NCBI GenBank assembly: GCA_002726655.1 | Contig: PBRP01000074.1 | Span: 1-41,116 of the forward strand | Length of the DNA: 41,116 nucleotides | Direction: 5' to 3' | From: Gammaproteobacteria bacterium | GTDB taxonomy: Bacteria > Pseudomonadota > Gammaproteobacteria > Pseudomonadales > Azotimanducaceae | Shown: piece by piece, positions 25,625-32,584 of the stretch | Position numbering within the stretch: the first letter of the stretch is position 1 | Layout of the letters: each line of letters opens with the position of its first letter | Position numbers and translations under genes: made by a program | The notes under the pieces: generated by a model | Database searches by the model: none | What the model saw: the letters and a program-made list of their open reading frames with translations, nothing else | Told to the model about the DNA's origin: nothing

Positions 25625-26662
25625 GTGGGAACGAATGCGGTAGGTGAAGATCGACAATACTGGGGCCTTGTGCCGGCAGCAGAAGCAGCAGTCATAAAAA
25701 TGGTGGCTGCGCTGGCCGAACAGCAAGGTCTGACCGGGCTGTTTTCTCCCCAGGTATATGGACCGCCATTTATTCCCCTGGCGGCGGCGGCAATGGCAAC
25801 CGAGTCAGTCAAACTGGCAAGTGGCATCGCGATTGCGGCGGCACGTAGTCCCACTGAAACGGCCATGGCGGCTCTCGACATGGATCGTCTTACTGGTGGC
25901 AGGTTCATTCTGGGGCTGGGATCATCCGTGTCAGCCTGGACTACGGGTGTGTTTGGGGCACCACCGATAAAACCCCTGACCCATCTGCGCGAAACCGTGG
26001 CCGCGGTACGGCACATCGTTGCCAACGCCCACACTCACCTCGAACCCTTCACAGGCGAATACTTCTCAGCGGATTTTGCAGAAATTTCTCAGACCCAACC
26101 ACCCGTGCGTGAAAATATCCCCATCTGGATTGCCTCCCTCAGGGAAAAGTTAACCAGGCTGGCGGTTGAAATAGGTGACGGCGTGATTGGTCACCCCATG
26201 TGGTCCGTGGAATGGGCAACTGAAACGATGGCGCCCGTCATACTCGATCAATTACAGAAATCTGGACGGGATCGAAGCGAGATCGATGTAAACATCTGGC
26301 CCTGGGTCGCGCCGAATCCAAATGAATTAGAAGCACTCGATGATGCCCGGCCAACCATAGCCTTTTATGCAGGTGTTAAGCAGTATGAGTCCTTCTTTGC
26401 AGCCCACGGGTTTGAAAAGGAAGCACAGGCCTGCCAGAAAGGCGTGCAGCGGGCGGACTTCATGTCCATCGTGGATGAGGTACCGGATGAGATGGTTCGC
26501 GCCTTTGTCGCCATTGGTGATCTCGATAAGGTGAGAGAACGCCTGGAACCACTCTGGACCATCGCTGACTCCATGTGCATTCTACCTCCCGCCTACGGCT
26601 TGTCGATCGATAAACAGATGTACTATGGGGGACAAATCGCGCAGCTGGTATCAACTGACTAG
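25625..26662 (+). CDS. LLM class (luciferase-like) flavin-dependent oxidoreductase
   Basis: A 345-residue protein of the bacterial luciferase-like monooxygenase/F420-flavin family with a TIM-barrel pattern. Signs include the N-terminal AAEAAVIKMVAALAEQQG, the middle MDRLTGGRFILGLGSSVS flavin-binding region, and IPIWIASLREKLTRLAVEIG, where family members have PxxIGGxxxxxxxLAA. These enzymes use reduced FMN, or F420 in actinobacteria, to hydroxylate or reduce small molecules. GTG at 25625 is chosen because GAGGAG lies eight bases before it. It is very likely cotranscribed with the PEP-utilising gene. The stop is followed by a strong hairpin at 26674-26712. The substrate is unknown. Confidence 0.88.
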   Translation: MGTNAVGEDRQYWGLVPAAEAAVIKMVAALAEQQGLTGLFSPQVYGPPFIPLAAAAMATESVKLASGIAIAAARSPTETAMAALDMDRLTGGRFILGLGSSVSAWTTGVFGAPPIKPLTHLRETVAAVRHIVANAHTHLEPFTGEYFSADFAEISQTQPPVRENIPIWIASLREKLTRLAVEIGDGVIGHPMWSVEWATETMAPVILDQLQKSGRDRSEIDVNIWPWVAPNPNELEALDDARPTIAFYAGVKQYESFFAAHGFEKEAQACQKGVQRADFMSIVDEVPDEMVRAFVAIGDLDKVRERLEPLWTIADSMCILPPAYGLSIDKQMYYGGQIAQLVSTD

Positions 26663-26673
26663 GAACACCGCCG

Positions 26674-26712
26674 ATTCTAAACAGCCCGGCCCTCAATAGC
26701 CGGGCTCAGAAT
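26674..26712. terminator. Strong hairpin after the LLM oxidoreductase gene
   Basis: AGCCCGGC (26683-26690) and GCCGGGCT (26699-26706) form a perfect eight-pair GC-rich stem with an eight-base loop. ATTCT (26674-26678) and AGAAT (26708-26712) extend it beyond a small internal loop. No run of T follows, so it is not a textbook intrinsic terminator, but it probably ends or attenuates the upstream transcript. Confidence 0.5.
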
Positions 26713-26791
26713 AGCGCAGCTCAATTCACTTTAGACATACACCAAATCGAATTCCCGCCATCTCTGCAAGCTGATTGCTGAATCGGTAAAA

Positions 26792-26844
26792 TAGTTGCAG
26801 TCCACAACTATTTCAATCTACAATGTAGTTGCAATATACAACTA
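26792..26844 (+). promoter_or_regulatory. MarR promoter flanked by two matching operator palindromes
   Basis: Two 19-base palindromes share identical arms: TAGTTGCAGTCCACAACTA at 26792-26810 and TAGTTGCAATATACAACTA at 26826-26844, with centres 34 bases apart. A promoter fits between them, with -35 TTGCAG at 26795-26800 and -10 TACAAT at 26819-26824 after an 18-base spacer. The first palindrome covers the -35 and the second covers the start point, so a bound MarR dimer pair would block transcription. Confidence 0.75.
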
Positions 26845-26852
26845 GTCCAAAT

Positions 26853-27281
26853 ATGAACACAAAGCATTTTCGAGAACGACTACGGCAGTTAGAAAGAATA
26901 ATGGCGCTGAAAAACAAAGAACTTGGCTGCTGTGGCGATCTATCCCTAAACCAGTGCCACCTACTGCTCACTATCGCTGAATTGCGAGAAGCCGGGGTAG
27001 TGCAACTGGCAGAACGTCTTGGCCTCGATAAGAGCACCCTGAGCAGGAGCACAGGCACGCTTGTCAATAAGGGTTTTATCAAACGTTGTTCAAACACCCG
27101 AGACGGAAGAGTAGTGCATTTGATACTGACAAGTGAGGGCAGGAAAACCGTAAGCCTGATCAATAGGAATGCGGACAAATACTACGAATCTCTTGCTGAC
27201 AAAATATCATTGGTAGAGCTGAACAAGGTTGAGCAAAGCCTAAACTGCCTTGTTGATTTTTTTTCGCAGGAGGATGTATGA
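26853..27281 (+). CDS. MarR family transcriptional regulator
   Basis: A 142-residue winged-helix regulator. It starts with MNTKHFRERLRQLERIMALK. The DNA-binding helices are QLAERLGLDKSTLSRSTGTLVNKGFI, with the wing at CSNTRDGRVVHLILTSEGR, and helices on both ends form the dimer interface. MarR proteins usually repress their own and adjacent genes and release DNA on binding a small aromatic or lipid ligand. Here the operator palindromes precede the gene and the ICL/PEPM gene overlaps its stop by four bases (ATGA), so both are probably controlled together. I start at ATG 26853; TTG 26829 lies inside the second operator. Confidence 0.92.
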   Translation: MNTKHFRERLRQLERIMALKNKELGCCGDLSLNQCHLLLTIAELREAGVVQLAERLGLDKSTLSRSTGTLVNKGFIKRCSNTRDGRVVHLILTSEGRKTVSLINRNADKYYESLADKISLVELNKVEQSLNCLVDFFSQEDV

Positions 27282-28114
27282 GGTTCTCACACGCTCAGGC
27301 TGATCATTTTCGCCAATTGCATCATGCTGATGAGATCCTGGTTCTGGGAAACGCGTGGGATGTTATCAGCGCTAAGTTTCTCGAGCGTCAGGGATACAAA
27401 GCCATCGGCACAACCAGCGCAGGCATTGCTGCCGTCCTTGGCTATCCCGACGGTGAAGTAATGAGCATCCGTGAAAATTGTGAAATGGTGCAACGGATAA
27501 CAGCAGCTGTCACCATTCCGGTTACCGCTGATATCGAAGCTGGCTATGGGAGCTCTCTTGCCGACATCCTGGCAAGTGTTCAGCAGGCCATTAAGGCGGG
27601 TGCCATTGGAGTAAACCTGGAAGATACAACTAATGGTGAACTCCTGTCTGTAGAAACCATGGCAGATCACATCGCAGGGATTAAAACCCGGTGCCTTGAA
27701 TTGAACACGCCCCTTTTCCTGAATGTCAGAACAGATGCGCTACTAAAAGACGAGGGCACCAATGCCGAGACCCTTAGAGATGCCGTAACAAGGGGAAATT
27801 CCTATGCTGAAGCTGGTGCTGACGGAGTATTTGTACCAGACCTCGGAGACCTTGGTCAGAAAAATATCTCGATGCTAGTCCAGAAACTGCCGCTACCACT
27901 TAATATTATCGTTAACGAAAATAGTCGACCTATTCCGGCACTCGAACAGTTGGGTGTTGCAAGAGTGAGTTTTGGCCCCCGTGTAATGCGCGCCATGTTG
28001 GCATATATGTCGCAGATAACAGCGGAGCTGTTGTCCAGGGGCACTTCCGTCAGGCTTGGCGACCATTCACTTTCATATGGCGAGATAAATTCACTGCTTT
28101 CAACACCGGCTTGA
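27278..28114 (+). CDS. Isocitrate lyase/PEP mutase (ICL/PEPM) superfamily protein
   Basis: A 278-residue TIM-barrel protein of the ICL/PEPM superfamily, as shown by LGNAWDVISAKFLERQG, TTSAGIA, the metal-binding DIEAGYG and GVNLEDTTN. It lacks the KKCGH loop of true isocitrate and 2-methylisocitrate lyases, so it is more likely an oxaloacetate decarboxylase-like, carboxyphosphonoenolpyruvate mutase-like or hydroxy-acid lyase enzyme. The ATG overlaps the MarR stop by four bases, so expression is translationally coupled. The 28105-28126 region just beyond contains a short inverted repeat (ACCGGC/GCCGGT) that may terminate both this gene and the convergent methyltransferase. Confidence 0.88.
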   Translation: MRFSHAQADHFRQLHHADEILVLGNAWDVISAKFLERQGYKAIGTTSAGIAAVLGYPDGEVMSIRENCEMVQRITAAVTIPVTADIEAGYGSSLADILASVQQAIKAGAIGVNLEDTTNGELLSVETMADHIAGIKTRCLELNTPLFLNVRTDALLKDEGTNAETLRDAVTRGNSYAEAGADGVFVPDLGDLGQKNISMLVQKLPLPLNIIVNENSRPIPALEQLGVARVSFGPRVMRAMLAYMSQITAELLSRGTSVRLGDHSLSYGEINSLLSTPA

Positions 28115-28129
28115 ATCTTGGCCGGTAGG

Positions 28130-28975
28130 CTACCGTTTGGCTTCGACCAGCCAGCAGGCACTTTTTAGCCTTAATCCCTGGTCAGTCATGTGTGGTTGCA
28201 AGACTTCACGCACTGCATTCAGAGCATCTGTTCTTATCGGCTCTTCCAGCTCAGCGATCACCCGTGCCAGCGGCCCGACTTTGACATAGAAATCAATCGC
28301 CTGCTCAATATCGTTAGAATCACCAATTGAAAGTATTTCATCAACAGGGTCAATTTCTATGTTCTTATACCCGGCAGCTTCAAGTATTCCGGCAACATAA
28401 TCCTTGTCCGAAAAAGCGAAAGGTCCGGGCGCCCTTGGGTCCACTGGTTCAGTTGGCGGCAAAAATTTAGAGGCAGCAGACATGGGAACAACAAACCAGT
28501 CATTCTCCAGGAACGGTCGCCAGCAGACCAAACAAACTCTCCCATCCCCGCTCATGCCTGTGGATAGGTTTTGAAAAGCCGCAACGGGGTCTGCGAAAAA
28601 CATCACGCCAAATCGTGAAAAGAGAAGACTGAAGTCCGGGTCAAAGGAATACGTCAGGGCATCCGCCAGAATAAAGTCTGCCTCCAGGTTCTGCTGCTCC
28701 GCCTGACTGCGGGCAATACCAAGCATGGGATCTGAAATATCAATCCCGGTTACTGCAGCGCCACGTTCAACCATTGCCAGGCTGGTGCTTCCACATCCAC
28801 AGCCAATATCAAGTACCTTGTCAGCCGCTGAAACCGCCGAACGCTCGATAGCGACCTGGCTAATAGGTGCCAAGAGCGCATCCATCGCCTGCTGGTTTCT
28901 AGCCCATGATCGAGCCACGTCACCATTCCAGAACTCTATTTGCTCGGCATTGGGGCCACTCGCATCAATACTCAT
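28130..28975 (-). CDS. Class I SAM-dependent methyltransferase
   Basis: A 281-residue methyltransferase. Motif I is KVLDIGCGCGSTSLAM near residue 53, where S-adenosylmethionine binds. The acidic residue after the next strand is in GIDISDPMLGIAR. Motif IV region is LLFSRFGVMFFADPVAAFQN, as in UbiE/COQ5-like enzymes, though the C-terminal half is longer and more variable. Such enzymes methylate small molecules such as quinones or lipids. The substrate cannot be named. AGGAGA lies about nine bases before the ATG at 28975. It is convergent with the ICL/PEPM gene, with only 15 bases between. Confidence 0.88.
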   Translation of the reverse strand: MSIDASGPNAEQIEFWNGDVARSWARNQQAMDALLAPISQVAIERSAVSAADKVLDIGCGCGSTSLAMVERGAAVTGIDISDPMLGIARSQAEQQNLEADFILADALTYSFDPDFSLLFSRFGVMFFADPVAAFQNLSTGMSGDGRVCLVCWRPFLENDWFVVPMSAASKFLPPTEPVDPRAPGPFAFSDKDYVAGILEAAGYKNIEIDPVDEILSIGDSNDIEQAIDFYVKVGPLARVIAELEEPIRTDALNAVREVLQPHMTDQGLRLKSACWLVEAKR

Positions 28976-29058
28976 CCGGGTATTCTCCTAATATTCTTTC
29001 TATCTATTATTCGGTGTGACCTAGATCAGGCCTCATGCATCATGGAAGGGATAGACCT

Positions 29059-30000
29059 TCAGGCATCTTTACCATCTTCGATGACCAGGGGTCGTTGCTT
29101 GCTCGAGTCGAGCCGCAGCTGTACAACATCCGGGCGGGCATAGTGACCCTGGCCGTCAACCACGATCTTGGCACTGACGATTTCATCAAAATCCAATGTT
29201 GCACTAACAATTCCTTCCCTGTCAGTCTCCGGGCCTGCCAGGTACTTTCCGTTTGGACTGACAATGGCCGAATAGCCGCCACCAGGCGTCAATATGCTGG
29301 TGCCGCTTCCACCTGCGAGTTCATCGAGGATCTCCTGGGTCAATATCGAGGTTGCAGAAATTACAAAAGTGCCGGACTCGAAAGCATAGTGCCGGATTGC
29401 GGCATCCATAATATGATCAATAAAGGGCAGCCCACCTGGCCAGTTCGCCGCATGAACCTGCTCCCCCTGAGCCTGAACACTGTAACGAAACAGCGGGTTC
29501 GAATGCTCGTAACAGATCAGCGCACCAAGAACACCAAAGCTGGTTTGATAGACTTTTAAATCAGAGCCGTCACCTCTTCCCCATACCATCCTTTCGTGGC
29601 TGGTAGGTACAAGTTTCCTCCGGCATCCAAGCAACTCACCATCATTGCTGATGATCAGCTGTGAATTGTAGAGCGTGCCGCCCTCTTTCTCATTAATACC
29701 AACGACAAGATTACAGTGATGTTTTTTTGCAGCGGCACACAATGATTTGCTTTCAGGCCCGGGCACTACAATGGATTCGGCGTGTAGACGCAGGTTGAAT
29801 TGGCCCAGGTTCAACATGGGATCGTGGGTCATTGCCCAATAGGGATATCCAGGCAGTATCGTCTCGGGGAAAACAAGCAGTTCGAGGCCCTGGTCGGCGC
29901 CATCTTCAATATATCGAAAAATTTTCTCCAGGGTACGCCTCGTATCAAGGAACTGCGGCGCCATCTGGACGGCCGCGGCCTTCACACTCAAAGGGGACAT
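29059..30000 (-). CDS. Carbon-nitrogen hydrolase, nitrilase family
   Basis: A 313-residue nitrilase-superfamily enzyme. The catalytic triad is complete: E46 in FPETILPGYPYW, K129 in RRKLVPT, and C163 in LICYEH. The phrase PGYPYW and the Trp-rich WPGGLPFI segment are those of branch-1 nitrilases (nitrile to acid plus ammonia), more than of amidases. Start is ATG 30000, preceded by GGGAGGGC; six more codons are open in frame. It overlaps the FmdB gene by 13 bases, so translation is coupled. FmdB homologues accompany amide-using operons, in line with a nitrile or amide function. The natural nitrile is unknown. Confidence 0.92.
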   Translation of the reverse strand: MSPLSVKAAAVQMAPQFLDTRRTLEKIFRYIEDGADQGLELLVFPETILPGYPYWAMTHDPMLNLGQFNLRLHAESIVVPGPESKSLCAAAKKHHCNLVVGINEKEGGTLYNSQLIISNDGELLGCRRKLVPTSHERMVWGRGDGSDLKVYQTSFGVLGALICYEHSNPLFRYSVQAQGEQVHAANWPGGLPFIDHIMDAAIRHYAFESGTFVISATSILTQEILDELAGGSGTSILTPGGGYSAIVSPNGKYLAGPETDREGIVSATLDFDEIVSAKIVVDGQGHYARPDVVQLRLDSSKQRPLVIEDGKDA

Positions 30001-30245
30001 TGCCCTCCCCCGCAACAATTTCCTGGGTCACATCCAGCGGGGGCAGAATCATTCTTCAAGACTGCACTTCGCACCACATTACCCCCGTTTGCCAGGCGCT
30101 CCACGGGTGTAATCTGATCCGTACTTCCCGGGTCAACCCCTGCCATCTCACACAGCTCACCCCAGGTACTCACCCTGTGGCTCATACCATGTTTTACTTC
30201 GAGGACCCTTTCATTTTCTACACAGCGATAATCGTAGGTTGGCAA
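29988..30245 (-). CDS. FmdB-family zinc ribbon protein
   Basis: An 85-residue protein of the FmdB family. It starts PTYDYRC with a first Cys, continues with VLEVKHGMSHRVSTWGELC, and ends in a Gly-Cys-rich tail (DPGNCCGGGQCPL) likely to bind zinc. The founding FmdB is a regulator of formamidase expression in Methylophilus, from established literature. Here it overlaps the nitrilase start and follows the C_GCAxxG_C_C gene by 28 bases, forming a three-gene operon. I place the start at TTG 30245, giving MPTYDYRC as in the family, with GGAG six bases before it; an earlier TTG at 30257 is the alternative. Confidence 0.85.
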   Translation of the reverse strand: MPTYDYRCVENERVLEVKHGMSHRVSTWGELCEMAGVDPGSTDQITPVERLANGGNVVRSAVLKNDSAPAGCDPGNCCGGGQCPL

Positions 30246-30273
30246 ATCAAACTCCAAATAATTTAATCAGTTT

Positions 30274-30753
30274 TTAATGTTCGTCTTGCTGCAATTCTTT
30301 CTCGATGATTTCGCCCAGGGCACGGGCAGTCTCGCCTACCACCTGCTGGCAGTACTTTTTCCTGCTGGCGGGACCCTCATAAAATTCCTTCACCGACTCC
30401 CGATCGAGCCAGTCTACCCGGGCTATATCTGCGCAATCCTTGCCGCCAAATTCCGCCGTTATCTCGGTAAAAGCCTGGTCCATCATATGTCCTATTTTGA
30501 ACAAGCGGGGGGATTCCTCATCACTAAGTTCACCTCTGCTGCACTGGCTTGAAATACAGGCCATGCCACCTAACATGGCTCCGCACACACCGCCGGTCCC
30601 TGAAATACCACCACCGAAAATGCCAACCGCCTTAATAATATCCGGGTTCTTGTCACCCAATTTTTCCTGCCCCACGGACAGGACGGCCTGGCTTCAGTGA
30701 AAGGAGTCAGCCATTAGTTCAACGGCTTTCTTTTTCATCTCATCTGGGGTCAT
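30274..30753 (-). CDS. C_GCAxxG_C_C family redox protein, UGA read as selenocysteine
   Basis: The normal open frame (30274-30675) lacks the first conserved residue of the family. Reading upstream in the same frame through TGA at 30694-30696 reaches ATG 30753, which has GGAGG seven bases before it. The result is 159 residues with Sec at position 20 in FHUSQAVLSV, where relatives have C-[SA]-QAVL. The rest matches: GGGISGTGGVCGAMLGGMAC, KDCADIARVDW, KKYCQQVVGETARAL. The family is thought to be redox-active, and public annotation already names it with a '(seleno)protein' option. A hairpin with loop CGUGG begins 17 nt after the UGA. It is the first gene of the operon with fmdB-like and nitrilase genes. 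Read as stop, the 19-codon start would be useless. Confidence 0.85.
30666..30696 (-). promoter_or_regulatory. Candidate bacterial SECIS element in the C_GCAxxG_C_C gene
   Basis: On the minus strand, the RNA after the UGA (30694-30696) folds into CCUGUC (30682-30677) paired with GGCAGG (30671-30666), with one G-U pair, around a loop CGUGG at 30676-30672. The loop begins exactly 17 nt after the UGA. Its closing pair and its CGUGR loop match those after the UGA of the GrdB-like gene. Confidence 0.7.
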
Positions 30754-30849
30754 TATCATTCCTCCAACGAACGGGCTGACTCGAAGCTATAACTTATCCG
30801 CTTAACCAAAATATTGCGACTATTTCTCTACTATTAAGAGCGGGCATTC

Positions 30850-31662
30850 CTAGCAGGTGAAGCCACCATCAATGACAAGTTCTGACCCCGTCATGTGGCT
30901 TGATTCATCTGAAGCGAGGAACAAAATACCATCTGCAATCTCTTCCGCCTTGCCCGCATGCCCCATGGGAACCTGAAGCCCTATCGCAATGGCTTCTACA
31001 TCCGGCGCATTGGCACCGTCGGCAGTCGCCGCATCCAGCACCGAACCACCCTCTACGTCGGCCATGCTGGCAGACATCTTGCCCCAGATTGCAGTATCAA
31101 TAATCCCCGGGTGAACTGAATTTACACGAATACCAGTCTGGGCACATTCACGGGCAACCCCTTTGGTAAACAACCGGACCGCCCCTTTAGTCGCATTGTA
31201 TGCGGTAAGACCCGCCGCCCCCTTGATTCCGGCGACGGAAGATAGATTGATGATAGACCCGCCGCCGGATGCCGCCATGGCTGGAATGGCGTGCTTTGTG
31301 CCGAGGAAAACACTATCCACATTGACTTCCATCAGGTGTTTCCAGTCCTCAAGCGTCGTATCAACGATTGGCCCACCCGGTGCAATACCGGCATTGTTGA
31401 CGAGCACATCCAATCTACCGAACTGTTCTTGAGTAAGCGCGATAATCTCAATCCACCGGGCTTCATCAACAACATCCTGTTGCTCAAAAATGGCATTCCC
31501 GCCTTGCCTATTTATGCCGGCAACCACCTTCTCACCCTCGCCTGTGTCAATATCCGTAACAACGACATCTGCACCCTCTCGTGCCAGCGATTCCGCTGTA
31601 GCCCGGCCTATACCCGAAGCACCACCGGTAACAATCGCAACTTTTTCACTCACACGTCCCAT
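30850..31662 (-). CDS. SDR family oxidoreductase (paralogue of the upstream SDR)
   Basis: A 270-residue classical SDR. TGGASGIG binds the cofactor. NNAG, the SSVAG serine segment and Y155/K159 in YNATKGAV form the catalytic core. The ending SHMTGSELVIDGGFTC is conserved. The closest family by eye is that of cyclohexanol dehydrogenase and other FabG-like alcohol dehydrogenases. It is closely similar to the SDR at 31692-32498, which lies 29 bases upstream on the same strand, so the pair came from a duplication. It is probably the end of the acyl-CoA catabolic operon; the selenoprotein start lies 96 bases beyond. The substrate is probably a hydroxyacyl-CoA or a secondary alcohol. Confidence 0.92.
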   Translation of the reverse strand: MGRVSEKVAIVTGGASGIGRATAESLAREGADVVVTDIDTGEGEKVVAGINRQGGNAIFEQQDVVDEARWIEIIALTQEQFGRLDVLVNNAGIAPGGPIVDTTLEDWKHLMEVNVDSVFLGTKHAIPAMAASGGGSIINLSSVAGIKGAAGLTAYNATKGAVRLFTKGVARECAQTGIRVNSVHPGIIDTAIWGKMSASMADVEGGSVLDAATADGANAPDVEAIAIGLQVPMGHAGKAEEIADGILFLASDESSHMTGSELVIDGGFTC

Positions 31663-31691
31663 GACTTCCCCCTTTTTTTGGCAGTGATAGC

Positions 31692-32498
31692 TTAGGCGGT
31701 TATACCACCATCAATAACGAGTTCCGAACCTGTCATGTGACTTGATTCATTTGATGCCAGGAACAAGATGCCACTGGCAATTTCTTCAGCCGAACCGGCA
31801 ACACCCAGTGGCACTGCAACCTGGGCCATCGCATCCACATCCACAGCATTGGCCCCTTCATCCAAGGGGAAAAAATTGCTGGCGCTCTCTTTACCAACCA
31901 CTGCAGCTTTGGTCCATATAGGGGTTGCTATGATGCCCGGGTGAACGGAGTTCACCCTGACATTGATACCCGCTGCGGCACACTCCAGGGCAACACCCTT
32001 GGAAAAAATTCGAACTCCGCCTTTTGTGGCATTGTACCCGGTCAGTCCCGGCGAGCCCCTCAATCCAGCGACGGATGAAATATTAATAATGGAGCCGCCA
32101 CCGGATACAGCCATGGCAGGAATAGCGTGTTTAACGCCAAGGAATACACCATCAAGATTAATTGACCGCTGCCGCCGCCAGTCCTCAAGACTCATATCTA
32201 CCACCGGGGCAAAAACGCCGATACCAGCATTATTGACCAGGATATCCAGCCCACCAAAACCCTCAACCGTTTCAGCGACTACCTGTCGCCAGTTATCCTC
32301 ATCAGCAACATCATGGGTCTTAAAGACCGCCTTGCCACCACTTGCCTCTATTCCCCTGGTTACCTCTTCTCCCAGCCCTTCCTGGACATCGGTAATGACA
32401 AGGGTCGCCCCTTCCCGGGCCAGCATTTCTGCAGTAGCCCTGCCGATACCGGATGCACCACCAGTGACAATGGCGACCATATTTTCAACACGTCCCAT
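31692..32498 (-). CDS. SDR family oxidoreductase (duplicate pair member)
   Basis: A 268-residue classical SDR sharing MGRV, TGGASGIGRATAE, NNAGI, FLGVKHAIPAMA, SGGGSIINISSVAG, GYNATKGGVR and SSHMTGSELVIDGG with its neighbour downstream, including the same catalytic Y155 and K159. The two differ mainly in the substrate loop after the catalytic Lys. That loop carries SNFFPLDEGANAVD here and SVLDAATADGANAPD there, so they may act on different intermediates of one pathway. AAGGAGA before the ATG supports the start. The acyl-CoA ligase gene ends 86 bases upstream. Confidence 0.92.
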   Translation of the reverse strand: MGRVENMVAIVTGGASGIGRATAEMLAREGATLVITDVQEGLGEEVTRGIEASGGKAVFKTHDVADEDNWRQVVAETVEGFGGLDILVNNAGIGVFAPVVDMSLEDWRRQRSINLDGVFLGVKHAIPAMAVSGGGSIINISSVAGLRGSPGLTGYNATKGGVRIFSKGVALECAAAGINVRVNSVHPGIIATPIWTKAAVVGKESASNFFPLDEGANAVDVDAMAQVAVPLGVAGSAEEIASGILFLASNESSHMTGSELVIDGGITA

Positions 32499-32584
32499 AG
32501 GGATCTCCTTACATCATACTTTCTGTTTCACTATCAGGCATTGTGGCTGGCCACGTCTGCACTTCAGGTTACAGGTTGAGCCGG

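Noticed and set aside
26829-26852. TTG 26829 as MarR start
   Set aside because: It lies within the second operator palindrome and has no ribosome binding site; ATG 26853 starts the family sequence.
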